Assembly: GCA_947365965.1 (NCBI GenBank)
Contig: CANAZG010000016.1
Span: 1-43,455, forward strand
Direction of reading: 5' to 3'
DNA length: 43,455 nucleotides
Source: an uncultured Clostridia bacterium
Lineage (GTDB): Bacteria > Bacillota > Clostridia > Oscillospirales > Oscillospiraceae
The notes under the pieces are model-generated. The model searched no databases, was not told the origin of the DNA, and saw only the letters and a list, made by a program, of their open reading frames with translations. Shown here piece by piece: positions 15,781-24,792 of this stretch; position 1 is the stretch's first letter; each line of letters starts with the position of its first letter. Both the position numbers and the translations under genes were made by a program.

Positions 15781-17052
15781 CTAATCCTCCGCAAAGGGGT
15801 CTCCCAGGTCCCGGATGGGGACCGGATCCTCCGGAGGGACCTCCTCCGCCGCTGCGGCAGGCGGTTCCGGCGGCGGGGGGAGCTCCGGCTCCGCCTGGGG
15901 CTCCTCTGGGGGTTCCTCCGCCGGGACGGCGGGCGGAAACTCCAGGTTGATCCCCGTCTCCCTGTCGAACACGTGGACCGCGCTGCCCCGGAAGGTGAAG
16001 CCCACCGCCGTGCCGGCGGCCAGGGTGTCCTCCCCTCGCTCCGCGGCCTCCTCGCTGACGGGCACCACGATCACCGCTTCCCGGCCGCAGGTGCGCACGT
16101 GGATGTGGACCGCGCTGCCCATCATCTCTGACACGTCCACCTCCGCCGGCACGGAGCCCGGCCCGCCGGACAGGGTGATGTGCTCCGGCCGTATGCCCAG
16201 CACCACCTCCTGGCTCTCCGCGCCGGCCGCCGCCAGACGGCGGCACTTCTCCGGCGAGAGGTCCACAGCCGTACCCCCCAGTTCCACGCTGTATCGGTCC
16301 CCCGTCCGGGTGAGGCGGGCGTCAAAGGTGTTCATCTGGGGCGAGCCGATGAAGCCCGCCACAAAGAGGTTGGCCGGGTGGTGGAACACCTCCTGGGGCG
16401 TCCCCACCTGCTGGACAAAGCCCTCCTTCATGATGACGATCCGGTCCCCCAGGGTCATGGCCTCGGTCTGATCGTGGGTGACGTAGATGAAGGTGGTGTT
16501 CACCTTCTGCCGCAGCTTGAGGATCTCCGAGCGCATCTGGTTGCGCAGCTTGGCGTCCAGGTTGCTCAGAGGCTCGTCCATGAGAAACACCTGGGGCTCC
16601 CGGACAATGGCCCGGCCGATGGCCACCCGCTGGCGCTGGCCGCCGGAGAGGGCCTTGGGCTTGCGCTTGAGGAGTTCCGTGATGTCCAGAATCTCCGCCG
16701 CCTCCCGGACCTTCTGGTCAATGACCCGCTTGGGGAACTTCCGCAGCTTCAGGCCGTAGGCGATGTTGTCGTAGACCGTCATGTGGGGGTAGAGGGCGTA
16801 GTTCTGGAAGACCATGGCAATGTCCCGGTCCTTGGGGGGCACGTTGTTCACCTTCCGGCCGCCGATGTGGATCTCGCCGTCCGTGATGTCCTCCAGTCCC
16901 GCCACCATCCGCAGGGTGGTGGACTTGCCGCAGCCCGAGGGGCCCACCAGCACGATGAACTCCTTGTCCGCAATCTCCAGATCAAAGGCCTGCACCGCCA
17001 CCACAGTGTTGTCGTATACCTTTTTTACCTTTCGTAAGCTCAGCTCCGCCAT
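15781..17052 (-). CDS. UgpC/MsmX-type ABC transporter ATPase with acidic Pro-rich tail
   Basis: This 423-residue protein has a complete ABC ATPase: Walker A GPSGCGKST (37-45), Q-loop VFQNYALYPHM (81-91), signature LSGGQRQR (135-142), Walker B VFLMDE (155-160) and switch His193. A C-terminal TOBE/MalK-like regulatory domain follows (about 235-370, with VLGIRPEHI). This class energises CUT1 sugar importers, so it should serve the permeases at 20344 and 21413. Unusually, residues 373-423 form a tail of Pro, Glu and Ala with almost no other residues before a short PIRDLGDPFAED end. Two ATGs are possible: 17058, overlapping the previous stop as ATGA, and 17052, better spaced from GGAGG and matching the family start; the latter is used. 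It is the last gene of the cluster. Confidence 0.9.
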   Translation of the reverse strand: MAELSLRKVKKVYDNTVVAVQAFDLEIADKEFIVLVGPSGCGKSTTLRMVAGLEDITDGEIHIGGRKVNNVPPKDRDIAMVFQNYALYPHMTVYDNIAYGLKLRKFPKRVIDQKVREAAEILDITELLKRKPKALSGGQRQRVAIGRAIVREPQVFLMDEPLSNLDAKLRNQMRSEILKLRQKVNTTFIYVTHDQTEAMTLGDRIVIMKEGFVQQVGTPQEVFHHPANLFVAGFIGSPQMNTFDARLTRTGDRYSVELGGTAVDLSPEKCRRLAAAGAESQEVVLGIRPEHITLSGGPGSVPAEVDVSEMMGSAVHIHVRTCGREAVIVVPVSEEAAERGEDTLAAGTAVGFTFRGSAVHVFDRETGINLEFPPAVPAEEPPEEPQAEPELPPPPEPPAAAAEEVPPEDPVPIRDLGDPFAED

Positions 17053-17054
17053 GG

Positions 17055-18167
17055 TCATTCCCCTCCGGATGTTTTCTCGTATTGGCGCTCCAGCCGCTCC
17101 TCCCGGCGCTTCTCCACTGCCGCCTCCACCTTCTCCGGCACCTTGGCCTTCACAAAGCGGTAGGTGCGGCGGATCTGCCGGATGCCCAGCGCCAGAACCG
17201 TCACCGCCGGGCACACGGCGAACACCATGGACAGCACCGCCAGCAGGGCGGCGTAGTCCTCTGTCAGGCGCACAGCGTTCTCCCAGTAGGGGTAGATCAC
17301 CCCGTTCAGGCGCATGGACCGCTCAGCGAAATTCTTCGCCACCTCCAGCAGGTGGGAGAAGTCGTACCGGCTGGAGTTCTCCACCAGATCGCCGCCGTCG
17401 GCGGGGAAGTCCTCCAGAATGCCCTTGGCGAAATTCCGGATAGGATTGGGCATGACGATCTCGTAGCAGGTGATGGAGGCGGTCTCCACCAGCCGGCTGA
17501 GGGCGGAGTAGGACATGTACACGCCCCCGTCCCCGGTGTAGGCCTTTTGGGTGGCAAAGTCCGTCTCCCGGGCCACCACCCCGGCCACCACGAAGGGCTC
17601 GTCGTTGATGTACATGGTCAGACCAGCCAGATCCGTGCCGCCGAAGAGCCGCCAGGCGGTCTCCTCGTCCAGCACCACCAGATCGTCCATCAGGTCATCG
17701 GAGCGGATGTAGGACCCGCCCAGGAGGGTGAGAGGGTGGAAGTAAAAGAAGTCCCCTCCCACGCCGGTGGCCTTCACGCTGGAGCCGGTGGTGTTCTCAG
17801 AGCTGACGGTGACGCTGGCAAAGCCGCAGTAGGCGTCGATGGTGAGGCTGCCGTTCTCCGGGGCCTCCAGGGACTGCTCAACCAGCGTCCCGTCCAGACT
17901 CTGGCGGAACCTCTGGATGTCCTCCTCCGACTTGCCCTTCCCCTCCGGCATAAAGACGGCCAGCTGGGCGAAGCGGGTCTCCCCCTCCCCCTGGAACCGC
18001 TGGGCGGCGGACAGGGTGGACGGGGTGCTCCGCATTTTTTCCAGGCCCGCCAGGGAGGCACCCATGGCCGCCAGCAGCAGCAGGTTCACCCCCAGCAGGA
18101 CCCAACGCCGCCAGCCCAGCCTCTTGAGGACGGACAGAATCCGCCCCAGACGGTTATCCTTCATCAT
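17055..18167 (-). CDS. MacB-core-like membrane protein with only two membrane segments
   Basis: This 370-residue protein has one membrane segment near residues 20-42, an outer domain (about 50-295) resembling the MacB periplasmic core (the DDLMDDLVVLDEETAWRLFGG and INDEPFVVAGVV stretches are characteristic), and one more hydrophobic segment (about 304-328) before a basic, charged tail. Full MacB/FtsX permeases have four membrane segments, three of them after the core; here two are missing. It may therefore be an accessory mechanotransmission or sensor subunit rather than a permease (inference). The start codons overlap the stop of the membrane-fusion gene upstream, and its stop overlaps the ATPase gene region, so these three are tightly coupled. 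Confidence 0.75.
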   Translation of the reverse strand: MMKDNRLGRILSVLKRLGWRRWVLLGVNLLLLAAMGASLAGLEKMRSTPSTLSAAQRFQGEGETRFAQLAVFMPEGKGKSEEDIQRFRQSLDGTLVEQSLEAPENGSLTIDAYCGFASVTVSSENTTGSSVKATGVGGDFFYFHPLTLLGGSYIRSDDLMDDLVVLDEETAWRLFGGTDLAGLTMYINDEPFVVAGVVARETDFATQKAYTGDGGVYMSYSALSRLVETASITCYEIVMPNPIRNFAKGILEDFPADGGDLVENSSRYDFSHLLEVAKNFAERSMRLNGVIYPYWENAVRLTEDYAALLAVLSMVFAVCPAVTVLALGIRQIRRTYRFVKAKVPEKVEAAVEKRREERLERQYEKTSGGE

Positions 18168-20224
18168 GGATTCTCCACCATCCGCACCTGGGTGCCCGGG
18201 GCCAGGGGCTTGCTGGATGTGGTAATCACGTAGTCATTCTCCGCGATGCCCGTTACGGCGGCGTTGGTGTCGTCCTCGGCCAGCACCTGCACGTCCACAC
18301 GGGTGGCGGTATAGCGGTTGCCCAGGGGGGTGTTCCGGCTGGTAATCACCAGCACAAAGCTGCCGTTGGTGTCCTGGCGCAGGGCGCTCTTGGGCACAAT
18401 GGTGTTGAAGGTGGAGCTGCGCTGGCCGATGGAGAGGCTGATGTTGGTCCCCGCGTCAATCTCGCCGGTGAGGCGGAATACCAGCAGCTTGTTCTGGCCC
18501 GGGTTAGCCGGGTCAGGGGTGATCTGCTCCAGGGTGGCAGTGATGTCGCTGCCCCAGTAAAAGTTGGTCACCTCCGCCGTGTCCCCCACCTTCACCTGCT
18601 TGGCCTGCTCGGCGGTGACGGAGATCTTGATGGTGTAGCCCCGGTCTATCACATCAATGACCGCCATGGCCTCGCCGGGCTTGTTCTCCTTGCCGGCGGT
18701 GACGTTCACCGCGCTGATAATGCCGGAGACCTTGGCGGGGATCTCCGTGTCCACCGCGTCCTTCTGGTACTTGTCCACCAGGGCCTGCAGCCGGGAGATC
18801 TCCAGGCGCATGGCCTCCAGATTCAGGTTGTTGAGCTGCTTGTCAATGTCCTTGCCGCTGAGGGCCTCCTCCAGGGCGCGCTCCTTGGCGGCAATCTCCG
18901 TAAGGGCGGCCTCGTAGTCCTTCTGCTTGGCCTGGAGCTCCTCCAGCTTGGTCTTCAGCTCCTCCACGGCGGCGGTCTGCTCCCGCTGCCCGGCCTCGTA
19001 GAGCCGCAGCTGCTCCTTCACCTGGCTGTTGGCCCCGGACAGGGCATCCAGCCGCTGCCTGGCGTCCCGCAGCTGCTGCTGCACCCCGGCCAGCTCGGAC
19101 TGGGCCGTGTCGATCTCCCGCTGGATGGCCTGCCGCTTCTCGGCCACGGTCCCGGCGGAGGCGTCCTTATCCTGGACCGCCCGCTGGTAGGCCTGCTGCT
19201 TGTCGGCTACGTCCTTCTGGTCCGCCAGGAGGGTGTCATAGGCGGTCTTATAATTGGCGTAATCATATTTTTTCCCAGACGACGGGGCAGCCGAACCACT
19301 GTCATCTCCAGCAGGCGGGGCAGCCCAATCGCCTTGCTGTAATCTACCCAACGCCCCCTCAATTTGAACCTGCTCCATACTTGACAAGGCGCGGGGAGAG
19401 GATGTTGAGAGGGTCCATCCCATCAGATCATTCAGTACCTCCGCATACGCCGCCCAATCTCCGGCCCAGTTGGTCTGGGCCTCCTCCAGAGCCCGGCGGG
19501 CGTCCTCGATCTTCCGGTCCGCGCTGAGGGCGTCATCGGCCGTCACGTCGTTGAGCTCCTTGCGCTTGGTCTCAATGGTGGTGTTCAGGGTCTCCACCTT
19601 GCCCTCCAGCTCCTTCACCTTGGTCTGGGCCTCGGTGTACTCCTCGCTCTCCGCCTGGATGGCCTTGAGCTCCTCGATCATCCGCGTCAGCTGGCTCAGC
19701 TGGGTCTGGGCGGCGGCCAGATCCCCCTTGGCGTAGGAGATGTCCGTCTCTGTGACCAGATTGGCGTCCCGGGCAGCCAGGGCCTTTTGCAGGTCCTCCC
19801 GCAGGTTCTTCACGCTCAGATCCTCCGTGGCGTAGTCCTTGGAGTAGCTGAGGATCTGCTTCTGGTACTCGATCTGCTGCTTGCTCAGGGACTCCTGGGC
19901 CTCCTTGAGTTCCTGGCTCTCCACATCCCCCAGCACGAACAGCAGATCCCCCTGCTCCACCTTGTCTCCCACCTTCACGCATACGCTCCGGATCTCCCGG
20001 GTCTGGTCCAGGGTCACCTCGTAGCTCTCATTGGCGGACACCGTGCCGCTGCCGCGGATCTTGGCGTTGATGGTGCCGGATGTGACCAGCTGCGTGGCCA
20101 CCTCGGGCAGGGATCGGTTCATGATCGTCTGGGAAAAGAAGGTCAGCACCAGCAGCACCGCCAGAAAGATGATGGCGATGGTCTTGATGAGCTCTCTTTT
20201 CTTGGACTTTTCTTTTACTTCCAT
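18164..20224 (-). CDS. HlyD/MacA-like membrane-fusion (adaptor) protein with very long coiled coil
   Basis: This 686-residue protein has an N-terminal membrane anchor (about residues 12-34), a first lipoyl-like half (about 60-102, ending VKVGDKVEQGDLLFVLGD), a helical hairpin of nearly 390 residues, the second lipoyl half (about 488-530, with IPAKVSGIISAVNVTAGKE), and beta-barrel domains to the end (VPKSALRQDTNGSFVLVI; NDYVITTSSKPLAPGTQV). Usual Gram-positive members are 350-450 residues; the hairpin here is far longer. Such proteins normally link an ABC exporter to the cell exterior. Bases about 19250-19450, encoding residues 258-325 of the hairpin, are lower in GC and differ in codon use (a Trp-, Ser- and Gln-rich stretch), as if exchanged. 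The stop overlaps the MacB-like gene start. Confidence 0.88.
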   Translation of the reverse strand: MEVKEKSKKRELIKTIAIIFLAVLLVLTFFSQTIMNRSLPEVATQLVTSGTINAKIRGSGTVSANESYEVTLDQTREIRSVCVKVGDKVEQGDLLFVLGDVESQELKEAQESLSKQQIEYQKQILSYSKDYATEDLSVKNLREDLQKALAARDANLVTETDISYAKGDLAAAQTQLSQLTRMIEELKAIQAESEEYTEAQTKVKELEGKVETLNTTIETKRKELNDVTADDALSADRKIEDARRALEEAQTNWAGDWAAYAEVLNDLMGWTLSTSSPRALSSMEQVQIEGALGRLQQGDWAAPPAGDDSGSAAPSSGKKYDYANYKTAYDTLLADQKDVADKQQAYQRAVQDKDASAGTVAEKRQAIQREIDTAQSELAGVQQQLRDARQRLDALSGANSQVKEQLRLYEAGQREQTAAVEELKTKLEELQAKQKDYEAALTEIAAKERALEEALSGKDIDKQLNNLNLEAMRLEISRLQALVDKYQKDAVDTEIPAKVSGIISAVNVTAGKENKPGEAMAVIDVIDRGYTIKISVTAEQAKQVKVGDTAEVTNFYWGSDITATLEQITPDPANPGQNKLLVFRLTGEIDAGTNISLSIGQRSSTFNTIVPKSALRQDTNGSFVLVITSRNTPLGNRYTATRVDVQVLAEDDTNAAVTGIAENDYVITTSSKPLAPGTQVRMVENP

Positions 20225-20343
20225 CGGTTTTTATCCTTTCAACAGGGTTTCGGTTGCGGAAATCAATTGCACCGCAGCAGCCTGCAATTTGCGGGGTCTG
20301 TGCGGGGGCGGGCGCCCCTTCTTTTGAAAAAGGACCGCTTCGC

Positions 20344-21231
20344 CTACCCCTTCACGGAGCCCTGGTGGGCAATGCCCTCCACCAGATAGTCCTCGCCGTG
20401 GAGGAACAGCAGCAGCGAGGGCACCATATAGATGGTGGCGATGGCAAAGGCCAGGCCCACCTCGCTGGAGTTGATGGTGGAGAGGTACACGCTCAAGGGC
20501 TGCTTCTCCGCGTCCGGCAGCAGGATGATGGGCTGCTCCACCATGTTCCAGTAGTCGATGAACACCAGAATGGCGATGGAGTACAGGGCGCTGCGGCACT
20601 GGGGCAGGCAGATGTCCTTGAACACCTGCCACTCGCTGGACCCGTCCAGCTTGGCCGCCTCAATGAGGGATGCGGGGATGCGGCGCATGGACTTGGTCAG
20701 CAGGAACACGGAGAAGGGGGCGAAGGCCCCGGGGAAGATGATGGACCACCGGGTGTTGAGAAGGTTCAGCCAGTCGCTGACCAGGTAGTTGGGCACCAGC
20801 GTCACCTGCACCGGCATGAGCATCAATATCACGTAGAAGAAAAAGAGGAACGAGCGCACCTTCCCCCGCCAGCGGGTGAAGCCGTAGGCGGTGATGGAGG
20901 CCACCCCCAGCTGGAGCAGCACAATGGGCACCACCAGGATCACGGAGTTCCAGAATTTCAGCAGATAGTCCGGGCTCTTGATGAGCACGGTGATGTACTG
21001 GCTGAGGCTGACCTTGTCGGGGATGAACTTCAGGTTCACGGTCTCGGAGATATAGGTCTTGCCCTCGCTGCCGGAGACGTTGGAGAACACCTTGCCGTAG
21101 TTGGCGCTGATCTCCGACTGGGTCATAAAGGAGTTGGTGATGGTCAGCACCGTGGGCATCAAAAACGCCAGGGCAAACCCCGCCGCCAGCACGGTCAGGG
21201 CAAGGCGCCCCAAGTAGCGGTTCTTTTTCAT
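20344..21231 (-). CDS. CUT1 ABC permease, MalG/inner-membrane type
   Basis: This 295-residue protein has about six membrane segments and the EAA loop EAAKLDGSSEWQVFKDICLPQCRSAL that contacts the ATPase. The first segment follows a short MKKNRYLGR start, and a long outer loop (about residues 35-85) lies between segments one and two, as in MalG-type partners. It should pair with the permease at 21413 to import an oligosaccharide or similar solute delivered by the lipoproteins at 22353 and 24880. A 181-base gap holding a nested inverted repeat separates it from its upstream partner gene; 119 bases without assigned features separate it from the membrane-fusion gene downstream. Confidence 0.93.
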   Translation of the reverse strand: MKKNRYLGRLALTVLAAGFALAFLMPTVLTITNSFMTQSEISANYGKVFSNVSGSEGKTYISETVNLKFIPDKVSLSQYITVLIKSPDYLLKFWNSVILVVPIVLLQLGVASITAYGFTRWRGKVRSFLFFFYVILMLMPVQVTLVPNYLVSDWLNLLNTRWSIIFPGAFAPFSVFLLTKSMRRIPASLIEAAKLDGSSEWQVFKDICLPQCRSALYSIAILVFIDYWNMVEQPIILLPDAEKQPLSVYLSTINSSEVGLAFAIATIYMVPSLLLFLHGEDYLVEGIAHQGSVKG

Positions 21232-21300
21232 GTTTTGTCATTCTCCAGTTTGGGTATAACTTTGCAGGAGACAGGCGCCGCTGATGGGCGCCGTCAGCGC

Positions 21301-21389
21301 GAATGTAGGGGCGAGCATCGCTCGCCCGCTCTGACGATACGCACCAGCGGTCCGTGAGAAGCGGGCGAGCGATGCTCGCCCCTACATTC
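21301..21389. repeat. Nested inverted repeat (29-bp perfect arms) inside the ABC cluster
   Basis: Bases 21301-21329 and 21361-21389 are perfect 29-base inverted repeats separated by 31 bases. Each arm is itself a hairpin: GGGCGAGC-ATC-GCTCGCCC at 21309-21327 and its mirror in the other arm. The unit therefore has a BIME/REP-like cruciform structure. It lies between two co-directional permease genes and would be present in their transcript, where it may block decay or lower expression of downstream genes. Similar GTAGGGGCGAGC-type elements are dispersed in many bacterial genomes (established knowledge); copy number here is unknown. Confidence 0.8.
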
Positions 21390-21412
21390 CCCGCCCCCCT
21401 TGCCGTCAGCGG

Positions 21413-22372
21413 TTACCCCTCCACGTCCTTGCCGAAGATGTCCTCCGCCTTGAACAGCAGCGCGATCAGCGCCACCATCACCAGCGCCATCAGCACCGCC
21501 GCCGAGGCCATCTTCTGGTAGTCGAAATTCTCAAAGGTGTTGTTCATGAAGTGCTGCATCATGTACAGCCCGTCAAAGGGGTACTTGCCCACCAGCAGGT
21601 AGATCTCCCGGAACACCTTAAAGGAATTGATGATGGAGAGAATCGCCACGAACAGCACTGTGGGGGACAGGTAGCGCAGCTTGATGTTGAAAAACTTGTG
21701 GGCCGCGCTGGCCCCCTCCACGTCCGCCACCTCCAGCAGCTCCTTGGGGATGTTGTTCAGGGCCGCCATAAACAGGATCATGTTGTATCCCAGGTTCTTC
21801 CACAGAAACAGCACCACAATCACCAGCAGGCAGTACTTCGAGTTGAGCCAGTCGATGGGCTCCACATGGAAGCTGGCCAGGATGACGTTCAGCGTGCCCC
21901 GGTAGTGGAACACCACCTGCCAAATGAGCACCACCGACGCCACCGGCACCATCATGGGGCTTAAAAAGAAGGTGCGGAACAGACTCTTGCAGGGGATGCG
22001 GCACTCCAGCAGCAGCGCCAGTCCCAGGCTCAGCACCACCGCCAGGGGCACCGCTATGGCGGAAAACATGGCGGTGTTGCTGGCCGCTGTGCGGAAGGAG
22101 GAGTTCCCCAGCACGGCCTTGAAGTTGTCCAGAAACACAAACTCCGGGTTCAGGGGACTGCGGATGATGGAGTAGTACACCACCACCAGGAAGGGGACGA
22201 TAAAAAATACCGCCACCCCCGTCACACTGGGTCCCAGGAAGGCGGCGGAGTGCATCACGTCCCGGATGTGCTCGTTGCTCCGGTCCCAGGTCCGCTTCAC
22301 CTTCCCCTGTCCGGCGGCCAGGGGCTTTTTCCCCCGGCCGCCGAATTTGATCTCAGCGGTTTTCATTGACAT
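21413..22372 (-). CDS. CUT1 ABC permease, MalF type
   Basis: This 319-residue protein has a basic cytoplasmic N-terminus of about 40 residues and six membrane segments. The EAA loop is present in the form LEVADVEGASAAHKFFNIKLRYLSP. It is the MalF-type partner of the permease at 20344. The first ATG (22372) overlaps the lipoprotein gene by 20 bases; a second, MKTAEIKF, starts at 22366 and overlaps by 14. Neither has a strong ribosome binding site, so translation is probably coupled to the upstream gene. Confidence 0.93.
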   Translation of the reverse strand: MSMKTAEIKFGGRGKKPLAAGQGKVKRTWDRSNEHIRDVMHSAAFLGPSVTGVAVFFIVPFLVVVYYSIIRSPLNPEFVFLDNFKAVLGNSSFRTAASNTAMFSAIAVPLAVVLSLGLALLLECRIPCKSLFRTFFLSPMMVPVASVVLIWQVVFHYRGTLNVILASFHVEPIDWLNSKYCLLVIVVLFLWKNLGYNMILFMAALNNIPKELLEVADVEGASAAHKFFNIKLRYLSPTVLFVAILSIINSFKVFREIYLLVGKYPFDGLYMMQHFMNNTFENFDYQKMASAAVLMALVMVALIALLFKAEDIFGKDVEG

Positions 22373-24764
22373 AGAGCTTCACCCGGCTCTGGATCTGGGT
22401 GACCGTGTCGTCCAGGCTCCGGTCCCCGGCGAAGTAGGAGCCCGCACCGTCGGAGACAATGCTGAAAATCTCCTGGTCATAGCTGTACACGCTGTCTACC
22501 GCGTTGTACAGGTCCATGATCTGATCGTACTCCTCCTGGCTGGTGGAGTAGATATCCACCATGAAGCCGCCCCCCCAGCCCACGGAGGAGTAGGACTCCT
22601 CGATGGGGTTGCCGTTCTCGTCCAGGACCTGCTCACCGTTCTCGTCCAGCTTGTAGCCGTCCGGGGTCATGGCGTCCTCCCGGACCAGATCAAAGTCCGC
22701 CTTGTTGGTGGGGAAGCCCCAGAAGCCGCCCCGCTGCAAGCTCTCCACATCCTCGAACTTGGGCAGCAGCAGTTGGCGCAGGAAGCTCCAGGCGCCCTCC
22801 TTGTCCTTGCAGGTGGAGGACATGGCCAGACCGCTGCTGATCGCAAAGGCGCTGCCCACGCCGCCGTCCTCCTGAGGGAAGCCCACGTAGCTCACCGAGC
22901 CGCCGAAGAGTGCCTTGTCCGTCTGGATGCTCTCAAAGTCGGACAGGTATGTGCTGTTGAGCATCTGCCGGCCCTCGGAGATGCGCTTGTAGTCGTTGTC
23001 CTGGTCGTCCACAGCGGCGGCATGGTCGTACTCCGCCGGGAACTGGTTGCAGAACTCCAGCATGGCCTTGAAGGCATCGCTCTCAAAGCTGCACTCCCCG
23101 GTCTCCCAGTTGACAAACTGCTCCAGATTCTGCATCATGACGGTGCTGAGAATGCTGTCCTTGGTGTCGTAGTAGCTGAAGACGGAGCAGCCCTCGGGCA
23201 TCCTGGCCAGGGCCTCCTGGAGGTCCGCCACGGTCCAGCTGTACCGGTCCCCCACCACGTCTGTGGCCCCGGCCACCGTCGAAATACTGAAGGTGTCGAA
23301 TACCTGATAGAGCTTGCCGTCCCGCTCGGCGGCCAGGAAGGGCCGCTCCATGAGGCTGTCCCTGCCGATGTCCGGGTCGCCGTCGATGTAGGGCCACAGA
23401 TCCTCCAACACTCCCTTGGCCGCGTACTGGGCAAGGGAGATCGTGCCGGCGTCCAGGATATCGGGCACCTTGCCGGCCACAATCTCCGTGTTCAGCCGGG
23501 TGAGGCCGGCGAAATAGTCCTCGTCGGTGCTGTACTTGGAGTAGTCCGTCACCTCAATGCGGTGGGTGGCGCTGGACTTGTTGAAGTCGATGACAGCGTT
23601 GCGCTGATCGTAGCCCATGCCCAGGGCCGCGTAGGTGAGGGTGGTCTTCTCCGGCAGGGAGGCGCGGTCCGTGGCTGTGAGCACCGCCAGCTCCGTGCTG
23701 CTGCCGCTGCCGGAGTAGCTGCGCCAGTCCTCGGTCATCACCGCCACCCGGCCGTCCTCCAGAAAGGAGAAGAACTGAACCGTGTTCACGTTGATGTCGG
23801 CGTCCAGCCAGTTGAGCAGCTCCACGCCGGTCTCGTCGGCCTCTCTGTAGCCGCAGAGGATGTCCCCCTGCTGGTAGTAGAAGAGATAGTCTCCGCCGCC
23901 GGAGTAGACCTGGTAGGCGCTGCTGGGCAGGGCGTACTCCTTGCCCCAGCCCTTGGCCTCCTTGTCGATGACCCGGACCTTGTAGCCGCTGGTGTTGGTG
24001 GTCAGGTCGCTGAAGTGCATGCGTATGGCCGCCCGGCCGTCGCTGAGGAGGATGAGATCATCCCCCCACAGCTGGTCGTCCTCAATGGTGAACTTGATGT
24101 TCTTGGACCCGTCCAGCACGGCCAGCTTGCCCTGGCCGCTGATGTAGCAGTCCCCGTCCTTGTCAAAGGTAACGCCCTGGATGTAGTCCATCTCCAGCTT
24201 CTCCGTCAGGTCCGTGGCGTCCAGATGGGTGATCTCGTTGCCCGTGGAGTCCAGCTGGCGGAACATCTGGATGTCCTCGGAGCCGGTCATGTAGCTGTAC
24301 TTGTCGTCCTTCTCCGGGTCAAAGCCCTCGGGCAGCTCAAAGCGCTGGATGTACATGCTCTCCCGCACCCACAGCGTCCCCTCCAGGCCGGCGGAGATGT
24401 TATTGATGTAGCTGTCGCCCTCGCTGCCCTCGGGGGGCTCCATGGGCGCGTAGTTCTCCAGCTCCACAGCCTCCCCGCCCTCCAGGGGCATCCGGTAGAT
24501 GGCGTAGTGTCCGTTGTAGTTCTCCTGGCTGTCCGGCTCGTCCCGGACGTAGCCCATGAGGTAGAGGTTCTTCCCGTCGGAGCAGCCCCCCTGGATGCGC
24601 TCCATGCCCACGTCCACGTCAATAAACTCCGGCACGTAGACCGTGCCGCTAAGGGGGGACGCGTCCTCCTCATCGCCGCCGGTTCCGCAGGCCGCCGTCC
24701 CCAGGACCAGCACCAATGCCAGCAGCAGAGCTGTCAGCTTCTTTCCGCGTATGTACACAATCAA
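22353..24764 (-). CDS. Lipoprotein: propeller-like domain fused to family 1 solute-binding domain (copy 1)
   Basis: This 803-residue protein has a lipoprotein signal ending in LGTAAC (Cys26). Residues about 40-360 form a beta-rich region with repeated strands such as DGKNLYLMGYVRD, EGTLWVRES and GGDYLFYYQQGDI, which suggests a beta-propeller-like fold. From about residue 370 (LPEKTTLTYA) an extracellular solute-binding protein family 1 domain follows, with LNTEIVAGKVPDILD and GGSVSYVGFPQEDG. The sole in-frame start near the signal is TTG at 24764, with GTG at 24758 as an alternative, after a weak AAAGG. The protein is a paralogue of the one at 24880. It should hand a ligand to the permeases downstream. 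The fused N-terminal domain is unusual for importers. Confidence 0.88.
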   Translation of the reverse strand: MIVYIRGKKLTALLLALVLVLGTAACGTGGDEEDASPLSGTVYVPEFIDVDVGMERIQGGCSDGKNLYLMGYVRDEPDSQENYNGHYAIYRMPLEGGEAVELENYAPMEPPEGSEGDSYINNISAGLEGTLWVRESMYIQRFELPEGFDPEKDDKYSYMTGSEDIQMFRQLDSTGNEITHLDATDLTEKLEMDYIQGVTFDKDGDCYISGQGKLAVLDGSKNIKFTIEDDQLWGDDLILLSDGRAAIRMHFSDLTTNTSGYKVRVIDKEAKGWGKEYALPSSAYQVYSGGGDYLFYYQQGDILCGYREADETGVELLNWLDADINVNTVQFFSFLEDGRVAVMTEDWRSYSGSGSSTELAVLTATDRASLPEKTTLTYAALGMGYDQRNAVIDFNKSSATHRIEVTDYSKYSTDEDYFAGLTRLNTEIVAGKVPDILDAGTISLAQYAAKGVLEDLWPYIDGDPDIGRDSLMERPFLAAERDGKLYQVFDTFSISTVAGATDVVGDRYSWTVADLQEALARMPEGCSVFSYYDTKDSILSTVMMQNLEQFVNWETGECSFESDAFKAMLEFCNQFPAEYDHAAAVDDQDNDYKRISEGRQMLNSTYLSDFESIQTDKALFGGSVSYVGFPQEDGGVGSAFAISSGLAMSSTCKDKEGAWSFLRQLLLPKFEDVESLQRGGFWGFPTNKADFDLVREDAMTPDGYKLDENGEQVLDENGNPIEESYSSVGWGGGFMVDIYSTSQEEYDQIMDLYNAVDSVYSYDQEIFSIVSDGAGSYFAGDRSLDDTVTQIQSRVKLYVNENR

Positions 24765-24792
24765 TCAACCTTTCTTCTCTTGGGATAGCTCC

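Noticed and set aside
22266-24788. 840-residue plus-strand frame opposite lipoprotein copy 1
   Set aside because: Antisense shadow with Val/Leu/His/Gln runs; the minus strand encodes a lipobox and binding-protein motifs.
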